NCBI RefSeq assembly: GCF_001641335.1
Contig: NZ_LVEM01000003.1
Location: forward strand, 1,025,191 to 1,089,190
DNA from: Bradyrhizobium stylosanthis
GTDB lineage: Bacteria > Pseudomonadota > Alphaproteobacteria > Rhizobiales > Xanthobacteraceae
Reading direction: 5' to 3'
Length of the DNA stretch: 64,000 nt
Shown here: piece by piece, positions 25,652-34,129 of the stretch
Numbering within the stretch: the first letter of the stretch is position 1
Layout of the letters: each line of letters opens with the position of its first letter
Made by a program: the position numbers and the translations under genes
The notes under the pieces: generated by a model
Told to the model about the DNA's origin: nothing
What the model saw: the letters and a program-made list of their open reading frames with translations, nothing else
Database searches by the model: none

Positions 25652-25665
25652 TTGATCTATCTCAA
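25652..25665. promoter_or_regulatory. FixK/FNR-type box upstream of the stress-protein genes
   Basis: TTGATCTATCTCAA matches the FixK2 consensus TTG(A/C)-N6-(T/G)CAA known from Bradyrhizobium and is one base from the FNR palindrome TTGAT-N4-ATCAA. Its centre is about 80 bp before the uspA-like start, a suitable distance for an activator at about -41. This suggests induction at low oxygen (inference). Confidence 0.6.
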
Positions 25666-25738
25666 GATTACATCCGGAAGGCGAGCTAGGCTTACCCTTT
25701 GCAGTCGGCGATACGTCCGCACAATCGGGAGGTAGAGC

Positions 25739-26167
25739 ATGTACCGGCATATTCTCATTCCGACAGATGGGTCCGAGCTGGCGGAGCGTGGGGTGACGCA
25801 CGGATTGGCACTCGCGAAATCCCTTCGCGCCGCCGTCTCCATCATCTTCGTCGTGGAACCGTTTTCGGACCTATCGGGACGGTTCCTCGAAGCCGTCGCG
25901 ACCTATGTCGAGTATCGCAAGGAGCAGGCCACGAAGGTGCTCGATCGCGCGTCGGATGCCGCCAGGACGGCCGGTGTGTCCTGCCAGACGATCCAGACGG
26001 AGAGCGGGCAACCCCATCAAGCCATCCTCGCGGCTGCCGCGGACAAAGGCTGCGACCTCATCGTCATGTCGTCGCATGGGCGAAGCGGACTGTCCGCACT
26101 TCTGATCGGCAGCGTGACCAACAAGGTGCTGACGCACGCGAAGATCCCGGTCCTGGTCTGTCCATGA
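25739..26167 (+). CDS. Universal stress protein (UspA family), copy 1
   Basis: 142-residue single-domain UspA-type protein. It starts MYRHILIPTDGSELAERG, with the conserved Asp that contacts the nucleotide, and ends with the ATP-binding motif SSHGRSGLSALLIGSVTN (G-x2-G-x9-G-S pattern), so ATP binding is likely. A GGGAGG ribosome site lies 7 bp upstream. It is preceded by a FixK/FNR-type box and followed 72 bp later by a second copy. Such proteins are commonly induced under microoxic or stress conditions in rhizobia. Confidence 0.93.
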   Translation: MYRHILIPTDGSELAERGVTHGLALAKSLRAAVSIIFVVEPFSDLSGRFLEAVATYVEYRKEQATKVLDRASDAARTAGVSCQTIQTESGQPHQAILAAAADKGCDLIVMSSHGRSGLSALLIGSVTNKVLTHAKIPVLVCP

Positions 26168-26239
26168 GGTGCAGACCCGCTTGAAGGTCAACCCAGCGCC
26201 GGAACACGCTGACGACGTTGTTGAGAAGGGAGTTCGCAA

Positions 26240-26704
26240 ATGTACGCCCATCTTCTTCTGAGCACGGATGGATCGGAGGTCGCGAAAAACGGCCTCAGGC
26301 ACGGAATTGCCCTGGCGAAGGCCTTGAAGGCCAAGGTGACGGTGATCGCCGTGACCGAACCGCTGCCGGTCGACTACGGAAGCGGACACGCCTCGGGATG
26401 GATACCGTCGCAGCACGAGATGGATGTCTTCGACGCCGCGTCCAAGCAGCGCGCGGGCAATTTCCTCGATCAAGCGCGCGCCATGGCGGAGCAGGCCGGG
26501 ATATCCGCCGAGCTCCTGCATGTTCCGAACGCGCACCCCGCCACCACGATCATCGCGACGGCCAAGTCGGGCGGCTGCGACTTGATCGTCATGGGCTCCC
26601 ACGGACGCCGCGGTCTCAAGAAGCTGTTCCTCGGGAGTCAGACATCGGAGGTCCTGGCGGACGGAAGCGTGCCGGTGCTGGTCGTGCACAACGAACAGAA
26701 ATGA
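26240..26704 (+). CDS. Universal stress protein (UspA family), copy 2
   Basis: 154-residue UspA-family protein starting MYAHLLLSTDGSEVAKNG and ending with GSHGRRGLKKLFLGSQTS, again the ATP-binding G-x2-G-x9-G-S pattern. It has a longer central insert (about residues 40-65, containing GSGHASGWIPSQHEMD) than copy 1. A GAAGGGAG ribosome site precedes it. No terminator is evident in the 72 bp between the two copies, so co-transcription from the FixK/FNR-type promoter is likely. Confidence 0.92.
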   Translation: MYAHLLLSTDGSEVAKNGLRHGIALAKALKAKVTVIAVTEPLPVDYGSGHASGWIPSQHEMDVFDAASKQRAGNFLDQARAMAEQAGISAELLHVPNAHPATTIIATAKSGGCDLIVMGSHGRRGLKKLFLGSQTSEVLADGSVPVLVVHNEQK

Positions 26705-26707
26705 GAG

Positions 26708-27454
26708 CTACGTCCCCTCCCGCTCTACCCAACCCGTTGCGATGGCGCTCGCCCAGGTGAGCATTCCCTTGGCCTGCGCCAGTGCGGCCATGGTCGCGGT
26801 GTCGTAGGGCACGTAGCGGATCATGGCGGACCAGCCGCCTCGGACTTGCTCCAGGATTGCGTAGCTCGCGTGCGGCGTGCCGACCTCGACCACATAGGGA
26901 ACGGGCACCTTCCCGTCGTAACCGGGCAATCCGACGCTGCCGGGATTGACCACCATGCGCCCGTCCCTGAGGCGAACAACTCGTGGAATGTGCGTGTGCG
27001 CGCACAGGATGAGGCCTGCATCGATCCCCGCGGCACCAGCTTCGATGGCCGCGATTCCGGCCGGGCGCACGCTGCCGTCATCCGCGATATGATCGAGCCA
27101 GAACGCAGCATCGTCCTTCGGCGATCCATGGCACAGGAACACCCGCTCCCGGTACATCAGGGTGGACGGCATGCTGGCCATCCAATCGAAATGCCTGGGC
27201 TCGAGCTGCCGGAAATCGCTGCGCGCCGAGACGCCGGCCTGCCGGATCTCCAGCAAGATGCGATCCTGATCGCCCCGTATCGACGGAAAGCCGCGCTGAA
27301 TCAGCAGGTCCGCGGTTCGCGCCGCCTCGAGCGGGCCGCTGACGTGATCGCCGAGATTCACGGTCTCGTCGATACCGAGCGCGGCAATGTCCGCGAGCAC
27401 GGCCTCGAGCGCCGGACGATTTCCGTGCACGTCCGCGATGGCAGCAAACTTCAT
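26708..27454 (-). CDS. Metallophosphoesterase (calcineurin-like, YfcE/MJ0936-type)
   Basis: 248-residue metal-dependent phosphoesterase. The metal-binding motifs are recognisable: MKFAAIADVHGN (D-x-H), VNLGDHVSG (GD), IRGDQDR in the place of the usual GN-H-D/E, LCHGSP, and CAHTHIPRV (GHTH-like). The third motif is atypical because the usual Asn-His is replaced by Asp-Gln, so activity may differ. It converges on the second stress-protein gene with 3 bp between them. The substrate is unknown; relatives hydrolyse phosphodiesters. Confidence 0.85.
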   Translation of the reverse strand: MKFAAIADVHGNRPALEAVLADIAALGIDETVNLGDHVSGPLEAARTADLLIQRGFPSIRGDQDRILLEIRQAGVSARSDFRQLEPRHFDWMASMPSTLMYRERVFLCHGSPKDDAAFWLDHIADDGSVRPAGIAAIEAGAAGIDAGLILCAHTHIPRVVRLRDGRMVVNPGSVGLPGYDGKVPVPYVVEVGTPHASYAILEQVRGGWSAMIRYVPYDTATMAALAQAKGMLTWASAIATGWVEREGT

Positions 27455-27604
27455 GTGGCCTCTCCGTTCGAGATGGCCGACGATTCACGCAATGCGGGTC
27501 GATGCAGGGTCTGCGGTTCTCTTTAGCTGCATTTTTAAAAAGCGCCCGCAAGCTGAGGATCAAATCGGCGCTGGAGCAAGCCTTACATGAGCGGGCTATC
27601 GCGT

Positions 27605-29095
27605 TCAAGCGATCGCCGGGACGCGCGGCGCGCCGGATTGCAGCTCCGCCCACAGGCGCGGACGCACGCCTTCGCTGAGAGGCACGACATGGAACGGCTG
27701 GCCGAAGATGGCGAGCGGCTCCCTTTCCGGTTCGAACCGCGGCCAGGCTTCCGCGACATCGGGCACACCCGTCGTGACGAAGCGCAGCAGGCTCGCCTGA
27801 AAACGCGCCGCAACATCGATGTCGGCAGCCGTCATCGGTCCGCCCTTGCGCTTCAGGATCGGGCGATCGATGAAGTCGGGCAGGTGCGCCCAGAGGCACG
27901 CATTGTCCGCGCCGTGGGTCGGCCCCTGCGACAGGAACGGCTCCAGTGCCGGGCGATGGTCGAACCGGCTCAGCCACACCGCGCCGCCGGCCGCAGCATG
28001 CAGCCGCGCCAGATCGGCCATCGGGCGATGCCAGAACGCGTCGGATAGCAGCGCTTCGTAGGGATCTTCATCGACGCGCGCCGTGGCGCGGTAATAGGCC
28101 AGCAGACGTTCCCAGCCGGCATCGCCGAGCGAGGTCCGCACCTGGCGCTCGGTGGTGCGGATCATCGCAGCCGGCGGCGTGCTCTTCAGGAACATCGCCA
28201 TCTCGTCGCGGCAGGAGCCGAGCCAGAGCGGAATGTGGCGCAACCCGCCGTCGGCGAAGGCGTCGCTCGGCTCGCGCGGGATGACGCTGCCGTCGAGCAC
28301 CGGACCGAACACGGTACCTGACGCCGTCTCATCCGCGATCATGCGGCCGACGCGCTCGACTGCGGCAAAGAGCCTTGGCAGCGGCACCGAGGCGATCGCG
28401 GTCGGATCGCGCGCCAGCTCGACCTCGTCAAGCACGCGGCGCGCGACCGCGTCGGCATGATCGGCGCTCATGATGCTCCGCCCGGGCGCGCTCAGCGCGA
28501 GGGCGCGGATGAACTTGCCTCTCGCCTGCGGCAGCGTCGCCAGCGCGATCACCAGGGAGGCGCCGGCCGACTGGCCGGACAGAGTGATGGCGTCGGGATC
28601 GCCGCCGAAACCCGCGATGTTGGCGCGCACCCAGTCGAGCGCGGCGAGCGTATCCGTGATGGCGAGGTTGTTGGCTTCGCTCAATCCGTGACGGTGGAGC
28701 TGCAGGAAGCCGAGCGGGCCGAGCCGGTAGTTGATGGTGACGACCACCGCGGGGCCATGCGCGGCGAGGAATGCGCCGTCGTAATCGGCGCCGCCGCCGG
28801 TGACGAAGGCGCCGCCATGGATGAAGAACAGGACGGGCAGCGGGCCATCGGCCTTGGCCGGCACCCAGATGTTCAGGCTGAGACAGGCCTCCTCAGCGGC
28901 TTGATCGAGGTGGCCGGGCTGCGGCGCGTAGGCGCCGTAGTCCGTGCAGCGACGCGGCTCCGTCCACGCGCGGGGCGGTACCGCCCTTGCAAAGCGCCGC
29001 GCGGTTGCGAACGGCACGCCCTTGAAGGCGCGCAGGCCGTCCTGCTCGGCGCCGACGACCGGCCCGCTCGTGGTCGAAACTGCGTTGGTCAGCAT
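27605..29095 (-). CDS. Type B carboxylesterase/lipase
   Basis: 496-residue alpha/beta hydrolase of the type B carboxylesterase (para-nitrobenzyl esterase) family. The oxyanion-hole motif is FFIHGGAFVTGG, the nucleophile Ser is in LSGQSAGAS, the acid is expected after CRDEMAMF, and the catalytic His is in GPTHGADNACLW. No signal peptide is visible, so it is probably cytoplasmic. It is transcribed 23 bp after an MHS transporter on the same strand, which suggests that the transporter imports an ester or the released acid (inference). The divergent TetR gene beyond the transporter is the likely regulator. Confidence 0.9.
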   Translation of the reverse strand: MLTNAVSTTSGPVVGAEQDGLRAFKGVPFATARRFARAVPPRAWTEPRRCTDYGAYAPQPGHLDQAAEEACLSLNIWVPAKADGPLPVLFFIHGGAFVTGGGADYDGAFLAAHGPAVVVTINYRLGPLGFLQLHRHGLSEANNLAITDTLAALDWVRANIAGFGGDPDAITLSGQSAGASLVIALATLPQARGKFIRALALSAPGRSIMSADHADAVARRVLDEVELARDPTAIASVPLPRLFAAVERVGRMIADETASGTVFGPVLDGSVIPREPSDAFADGGLRHIPLWLGSCRDEMAMFLKSTPPAAMIRTTERQVRTSLGDAGWERLLAYYRATARVDEDPYEALLSDAFWHRPMADLARLHAAAGGAVWLSRFDHRPALEPFLSQGPTHGADNACLWAHLPDFIDRPILKRKGGPMTAADIDVAARFQASLLRFVTTGVPDVAEAWPRFEPEREPLAIFGQPFHVVPLSEGVRPRLWAELQSGAPRVPAIA

Positions 29096-29118
29096 GCGCT
29101 GCTATCCTGTCTGTTCGC

Positions 29119-30459
29119 TCAAGCGCGCCGCTTGCCGAGATCGGCGATATCCACGGTGTGGGTTTCGCGCGCGGTCGCCGCGGCCGCCGCCGAGATCACG
29201 CAGCAGCAGGCCACGAAGATCGCCACCGGAACCCAGCCGTTCGGTCCCTCGCCGACCAGGCTCGCACTGACCAACGGCGTGAAGCCGGCGGCGAGGAAGC
29301 CAAGCTGGGTACCGATCGCCGTGCCGGAATAGCGCACGCGCGCTTCGAACATCTCCGCGTAGAACGACGGCCAGATCGCGTTCGGCGCGGCATAGACCAC
29401 GCCGGACAGGATCATCGCCGCTGCAAAGATCGCGATCGTGTTGCCCGACGTCACCAGCATGAAATAGGGGAACAGCAGCACGGCGCAGCCAAGCACACCG
29501 CCGATGAATACCGGCTTGCGGCCGATCCGGTCAGCGAGCAGCGCCCACAGCGGCTGGGTGATCAGCGCGGTGACATTGCCGAGCACACCGGCCCACAGCA
29601 TGGTCGGACGCGCGACGCCGAATTTGGACGTCGCGTAGCCGAGCGCGAACACGGCGGTCATGGTGCTGACGGTGGCGATCAAAGCGCAGACGATCACGCG
29701 CAGCACGTCAGGCCAGTAATCGCGCAGCAGTGCCACGACGGGAAAGCGCGCCACCTTCGCCTTGTCCTTGATGTCTTCGAAGACCGGCGTTTCCGGCATG
29801 GTCCGCCGCACCAGATAGGCGACGACCAGCACGAAGAACGACAGCAGGAACGGAATGCGCCAGCCCCAGCTCAGGAGCTGGTCTTCCGGCAGGCTCGACA
29901 CCGGGATGAACACCAGCGTCGCCAGGATCGCACCGGCCTGGGTGCCGCTCAGCGTCCAGCTCGTGAAGAAGGCGCGGTTGGAATTGGCGGAATGCTCCAG
30001 CGTCAGCGAGTTCGCCCCGCTCTGCTCGCCGGCCGCCGACAGGCCCTGCAACAGGCGCAGCAGCGTCAGGATGACAGGCGCGGCATTGCCGATCGATTTC
30101 GCGTCCGGCAGCAGCCCGATCGCGAGCGTCGAGCCGCCCATCAGCACCAGCGTGAACAGCAGCACCGTCTTGCGCCCGATGCGGTCGCCGAAATGACCGA
30201 GGATCACGGCGCCGACGGGACGCGCGATGTAGCCGATGCCGAAGCTCAGCAGCGCGAGCAGCGTCGCCGTGCCGGGATCGACATTGGCGAAGAACACCTT
30301 CGGGAAGATCAGCGCCGCCGCGGTGCCGTAGATGAAGAAGTCGTAGTATTCGAGCATGCTGCCGACGAAGCTGACCAGCGCGGCGCGCTTCGGCAGCTTG
30401 TTCGGCGTGGCTTCCGCTGCGGATGACGCAGGCAGCGATGCGGTTGACGTCACCGTCAT
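29119..30459 (-). CDS. MFS transporter of the metabolite:H+ symporter (MHS) family
   Basis: 446-residue twelve-helix MHS transporter. Typical signatures are MLEYYDFFIYGTAAALIFPK, ARPVGAVILGHFGDRIGRKT, LLQGLSAAGEQSGANS and LADRIGRKPVFIGG. The ATG at 30459 was chosen because it has a strong GGGAGGAATTTC ribosome site. It forms an operon with the carboxylesterase downstream and is divergent from the TetR gene. The control region between them contains a near-perfect palindrome at 30561-30574. Confidence 0.92.
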   Translation of the reverse strand: MTVTSTASLPASSAAEATPNKLPKRAALVSFVGSMLEYYDFFIYGTAAALIFPKVFFANVDPGTATLLALLSFGIGYIARPVGAVILGHFGDRIGRKTVLLFTLVLMGGSTLAIGLLPDAKSIGNAAPVILTLLRLLQGLSAAGEQSGANSLTLEHSANSNRAFFTSWTLSGTQAGAILATLVFIPVSSLPEDQLLSWGWRIPFLLSFFVLVVAYLVRRTMPETPVFEDIKDKAKVARFPVVALLRDYWPDVLRVIVCALIATVSTMTAVFALGYATSKFGVARPTMLWAGVLGNVTALITQPLWALLADRIGRKPVFIGGVLGCAVLLFPYFMLVTSGNTIAIFAAAMILSGVVYAAPNAIWPSFYAEMFEARVRYSGTAIGTQLGFLAAGFTPLVSASLVGEGPNGWVPVAIFVACCCVISAAAAATARETHTVDIADLGKRRA

Positions 30460-30560
30460 GAAATTCCTCCCCATGTGTCCCGTGCGGTTCGCGTCAGGCG
30501 GTTCGCCAGTACGCGTGTTCTGGTTTTTGTTGCCGCAGCTTTGCTTCCCGCGCATAATGT

Positions 30561-30574
30561 ACGAACTAGTACGT
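30561..30574. promoter_or_regulatory. Probable TetR operator in the divergent transporter/TetR gap
   Basis: ACGAACTAGTACGT is a 14-bp palindrome centred on ACTAGT with one mismatched pair. On the minus strand it sits between TTGCAT and CATTAT spaced 17 bp, a plausible weak -35/-10 pair for the transporter gene, so a bound TetR dimer would block transcription (inference). Confidence 0.5.
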
Positions 30575-30664
30575 TTATGCAATACGCGTTGGATCACGGC
30601 CCGAGGGGGCGAAATTTGCCTTCACCTTCAAGGTGATCCGTGGAAACTGGCGGGAGAAACAGCA

Positions 30665-31315
30665 ATGCTCGAGCGCATGCCGCCCCCATCGAAGCGCACC
30701 AACGACCCCGAGCGCACCAAGCGCGACATCCTCGAAGTGGCGATGGCCGAATTCGCCTCGGAGGGCTATTCCGGCGCCCGCGTCGACGCGATCGCGGCGC
30801 GGACGCGCACGTCGAAGCGCATGATCTATTACTATTTCGGCGGCAAGGAGCAGCTCTATCTCGCCGTGCTGGAAGAAGCCTATCGCAGCATCCGCGCGCT
30901 CGAGGACCAGCTCGACATCGAAAGCTGCGATGCCCGCGAAGGCCTCCGCCGGCTGATCGAGGCGACCTTCGACCACGACGAGCGCAATCCGAACTTCATC
31001 CGCCTCGTCTCCATCGAGAACATCCACCACGGCAAGCATCTGAAGCAGAACCTGCAGCTGCGCCAGCTCAATGCCAGCGTGATCGCAACGCTCGACGGCA
31101 TCCTCAGGCGCGGCCGCACCGAAGGCGTGTTCCGCGACGACGTCGACGCCATCGATTTGCACCTCGCCATCTCCTCCTACTGCTTCTTCCGCGTCGCCAA
31201 CCGCCACACCTTCGGCGCGCTGTTCGATCGGGATCTCAGCGAGCCCAGGGTGCTGGCGAAGAGCCGGGGGCAGATCGTGGAGATGATCCTGGCGTGGCTG
31301 GGGGCGAAGGCTTAG
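30665..31315 (+). CDS. TetR-family transcriptional regulator
   Basis: 216-residue TetR regulator. The N-terminal HTH reads RTKRDILEVAMAEFASEGYS, then ARVDAIAARTRTSKRMIYYY followed by FGGKEQLYLAVLEEAY. The C-terminal helical domain binds an unknown ligand and resembles the TetR_C_6/RutR type. The ATG at 30665 follows GGGAGAAACAGC; a longer open frame upstream overlaps the transporter gene and was rejected. It is divergent from the MHS transporter and esterase operon, which it probably represses. Confidence 0.92.
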   Translation: MLERMPPPSKRTNDPERTKRDILEVAMAEFASEGYSGARVDAIAARTRTSKRMIYYYFGGKEQLYLAVLEEAYRSIRALEDQLDIESCDAREGLRRLIEATFDHDERNPNFIRLVSIENIHHGKHLKQNLQLRQLNASVIATLDGILRRGRTEGVFRDDVDAIDLHLAISSYCFFRVANRHTFGALFDRDLSEPRVLAKSRGQIVEMILAWLGAKA

Positions 31316-31333
31316 CTGGCGCCAAACATTCGG

Positions 31334-31379
31334 TGTCGTCCCGGCCTAGTGCGCAATTGCGCACTAGGCCGGGACGACA
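31334..31379. repeat. Perfect 46-bp palindrome between convergent genes
   Basis: From 31334 to 31379 every base pairs with its mirror position around the centre at 31356/31357 (outer arm TGTCGTCCCGGCCTAGTGCG, centre CAATTG). Transcribed from either side it would give a very stable hairpin of about 21-23 bp with almost no loop, so it may stop transcription of both the TetR gene and the permease gene. It looks like a member of a dispersed repeat family. Confidence 0.75.
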
Positions 31380-31387
31380 TCGGGGCC

Positions 31388-32173
31388 CTACCCGCCCCGC
31401 TTCTGCCGCGTGCTCGCCAGCAGCACCAGCATGAACGACGCCGCCGTCATCAGCGTGGAGATCGCGGCGATCGTCGGGTCGATCTCGTCGCGCAGCGCGG
31501 TGAACATGCGCTTGGTCAGCGGCTGGTACTGGCCGCCGGAGATGAACAGCGCGACGATGGTCTCGTCCATCGCCGAGATGAAGGCGAAGATGCCGCCCGC
31601 CACCACGCTGGACTTGATCTGCGGCAGCGTCACCGCAAAGAAGCTGCGCAGGCGGTTCATGCCGAGGCTGCGCGCTACCATCTCCTGTGCGGGATCGAAG
31701 CTCTGCAGGCCCGCCAGCACCGAGATCACGACGTAAGGCAGTCCCAGCATCACGTTGGCCAATACGAGGCCGGGCATGGTCGCGACCAGGCCTACCCTGG
31801 CATAGACGAAGAAGATGCCGACCGCGGTGATGATGATCGGCACCACCAGCGGCAACAGCAGCGCCATGTGGATCAGGCGCATGATCCGCAGCTTCGACTG
31901 GCTGATGGCATAGGCGGCGGCAACGCCAAGCGGCGTCGCGATCACCACGGTGAGGAGCGCGACCGTCAGCGTCACCCGCGTCGCCTGCATCCAGGCGGGA
32001 TTTGAGAAATATTGCTGGTACCACCGCAGCGAGAAGGACGGCGGCGGGAAAGTCAGGAAGCGCGCGCTGGAGAACGAGATCGGCGCGATGATCAGCACAG
32101 GCAGGATCAGATAGACCAGCACCAGCGCGCTGATTACGTAAAGGACGATCCGGGCGGGCGAGGCGCGCATCAT
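31388..32173 (-). CDS. ABC transporter permease, spermidine/putrescine (PotC) type
   Basis: 261-residue permease of the PotC/YdcV type with about six membrane segments. The coupling motif is EMVARSLGMNRLRSFFAVTL, and the end has LTKRMFTALRDEIDPTIAA, typical of this class. Its ATG overlaps the stop of the first permease gene (ATGA). It is the last gene of the six-gene transporter/oxidase operon and ends just before a perfect palindrome. Confidence 0.9.
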   Translation of the reverse strand: MMRASPARIVLYVISALVLVYLILPVLIIAPISFSSARFLTFPPPSFSLRWYQQYFSNPAWMQATRVTLTVALLTVVIATPLGVAAAYAISQSKLRIMRLIHMALLLPLVVPIIITAVGIFFVYARVGLVATMPGLVLANVMLGLPYVVISVLAGLQSFDPAQEMVARSLGMNRLRSFFAVTLPQIKSSVVAGGIFAFISAMDETIVALFISGGQYQPLTKRMFTALRDEIDPTIAAISTLMTAASFMLVLLASTRQKRGG

Positions 32174-33039
32174 TTCTGCCCCAGCACGCGATCGAGCGAG
32201 ATGAAGCGGCTGACGACGAAGAAGATCGCAAGCACGCTGAGCAGCAGCACGACGGCAACGGCGCTCGCGGCGCCGAACTGGTTGTAGAGCTCGACATTGC
32301 GGCTCACCAGCATCGACACCATCACGGTGCGGCCGCCGCCGAGCAGCTCCGGCGTGATGTAGAAGCCGAGGCAGAGCACGAACACCATGGTGCAGCCGGC
32401 GAGCACGCCCGGCAGCGACAGCGGCAGGAAGACCCGCATGAAGGTCAGCGACGGGCTCGCGCCCAGGCTGGCGCCGGCCTGCATGAGATCGCCGGGGATC
32501 TTCTGCATGGTGGCGTAGAGCGGCAGCACCATGAACGGCAGCAGGATGTGCACCGTCGCTACCACCGTACCGAACGTGTTGTGGACCAGCGCAAGCGGCT
32601 CCGAGATCACGTCGAGATAGCGCAGGAACTGGTTGATCACACCGGTACGCTGCAGCAGCGCCAGCCAGGCATAGGCGCGCACCAGCACGCTGGTCCAGAA
32701 CGGCAGCACGACCAGCGACAGGATGAGGATGCTCCATCCCTTCGGCACGGAATTGGCGAGATAGGCGACGGGATAGCCGAGCAGTAGCGCGATGACAGTC
32801 ACCGCGAGGCTGATCTCGAAGGTCAGCGCAAAGCTGCGCCAATAGACGTCTTCGGTGAAGACGCGGCGATAATTCTCCAGCGTGAAGCCGTCATGATAGA
32901 TCGACTGCCAGGCGAGCCAGCCGACCGGCAGCACGATCAGCGCCAGGATCACCAGCAGTGCCGGCGACACCAATGCCAGCATCAGCGCATGCTCGCGGCG
33001 CTGATGCTTCAGGGATGGATCTGGCACCGATGTCGTCAA
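32170..33039 (-). CDS. ABC transporter permease, spermidine/putrescine (PotB) type
   Basis: 289-residue permease of the PotB/YdcU type. The N-terminus (about 20 charged residues) precedes the first membrane segment MLALVSPALLVILALIVLP. The coupling region reads DLMQAGASLGASPSLTFMRV FLPLSLPG when two adjacent pieces are joined. It follows the binding-protein gene by 12 bp and overlaps the second permease start by 4 bp. Together with its partner it forms the membrane channel. Confidence 0.9.
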   Translation of the reverse strand: MTTSVPDPSLKHQRREHALMLALVSPALLVILALIVLPVGWLAWQSIYHDGFTLENYRRVFTEDVYWRSFALTFEISLAVTVIALLLGYPVAYLANSVPKGWSILILSLVVLPFWTSVLVRAYAWLALLQRTGVINQFLRYLDVISEPLALVHNTFGTVVATVHILLPFMVLPLYATMQKIPGDLMQAGASLGASPSLTFMRVFLPLSLPGVLAGCTMVFVLCLGFYITPELLGGGRTVMVSMLVSRNVELYNQFGAASAVAVVLLLSVLAIFFVVSRFISLDRVLGQK

Positions 33040-33051
33040 CGCCGCCTCGCC

Positions 33052-34101
33052 CTACTTCTGCATGAACGATGCCCAGCGCTTCTCGGCGGCCTCTCCGGCC
33101 GGAGAAGACCACCAGGCATAGGACATCAGCGCCTGCTTCGATGCGTTGGCGGGCTCGCTCGGCAGTTGCGCGGCACGCTCGGGCTTGATCACGTTGGTCT
33201 CGAACGCCTTGGGATTGCCCGGACCATAGTCGATGTGCAGCGGCAGATTGGCCTGGTGCACGGGATCGACGGCCTCGTTGAGGAACTTCACCGCCGTCTC
33301 GAGATTCGGTGCGCCCTTGAGGATGCACAGCGAAGTGCTCTGCAGGATGCCCTGATTGTAGGTGAAGGACACCTTGGCGCCTTCCTTGGCGACCGCGCTG
33401 ACACGGCCGTTCCAGGCCATCTCCATGTCGACCTCGCCGTCGTTGAGGAGCTGCGCCGATTGCGCGCCCGAGGTCCACCACACCGTGATGTGCGGCTTGA
33501 TCTCCTCCAGCTTCCTGAAGGCGCGGTCAACGTCGAGCGGATAGAGCTTGTCCGGCGCGACGCCATCGGCCATCAGCGCGGCCTCGAGCGTAGCGAACGG
33601 GTGGTTGCGCAGCGCACGGCGGCCGGGGAATTTCTTCACGTCCCAGAAATCGGCCCAGCTGTTCGGCGCGTCCTTCGGAAAGGTCTTCTGGCTGTAGGCC
33701 AGCACGCTGGAATAGAACTCGTAGGACACCGAATAAGGACTGCGATACGCCTCCGGCATCGCCGCGCCGTTCGGAATCTTCGAGAAGTCGAGCTTCTCGA
33801 TCAGCCCCTGTTCGCCGCCGCGCAGGCAGTTGCCGGTCGGCGTGTCCACCACGTCCCAGATCGGCTTGCCGCTGCCGACCTGCGTCTTGATCGCGGGCCA
33901 GGCGTCGGGGATGGAATCCTGGTTGATGGTGATGCCGAGCTTCTTGGCGGAGGGATCGAGGATCGCCACCGTCTGCGCCTGCTGATAGGCGCCGCCCTGC
34001 GAGACGAAGGTGATCTGTTCGGCGGCATTCGCCGCGGTGCCGCCGAGCGCGAGCGCGCCCAACAGCGCGCAGCCCATTTCAAAATTCCGTTTCGTGTTCA
34101 T
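33052..34101 (-). CDS. ABC transporter substrate-binding protein, PotD/SBP_bac_8 type
   Basis: 349-residue periplasmic binding protein of the PotD-like family (polyamines, opines, GABA and related amines). The Sec signal peptide (about residues 1-28, LLGALALGGTAANAA) is followed by EQITFVSQGGAYQQAQTVAI. Later VDMEMAWNGRVSAVAKEGA is typical of this class. The ATG at 34101 has GGAGGCGAGG upstream; 15 in-frame codons before it were rejected. It is 28 bp after the DAO-family oxidase gene. The oxidase suggests an amine or amino-acid ligand (inference). Confidence 0.9.
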   Translation of the reverse strand: MNTKRNFEMGCALLGALALGGTAANAAEQITFVSQGGAYQQAQTVAILDPSAKKLGITINQDSIPDAWPAIKTQVGSGKPIWDVVDTPTGNCLRGGEQGLIEKLDFSKIPNGAAMPEAYRSPYSVSYEFYSSVLAYSQKTFPKDAPNSWADFWDVKKFPGRRALRNHPFATLEAALMADGVAPDKLYPLDVDRAFRKLEEIKPHITVWWTSGAQSAQLLNDGEVDMEMAWNGRVSAVAKEGAKVSFTYNQGILQSTSLCILKGAPNLETAVKFLNEAVDPVHQANLPLHIDYGPGNPKAFETNVIKPERAAQLPSEPANASKQALMSYAWWSSPAGEAAEKRWASFMQK

Positions 34102-34129
34102 CCTCGCCTCCTCCATCGCCAAAATGATC

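Noticed and set aside
27455..27604. A second FixK-like box before the phosphoesterase gene
   Set aside because: TTGATC is present on the minus strand but the matching TCAA half-site is not at the right distance.
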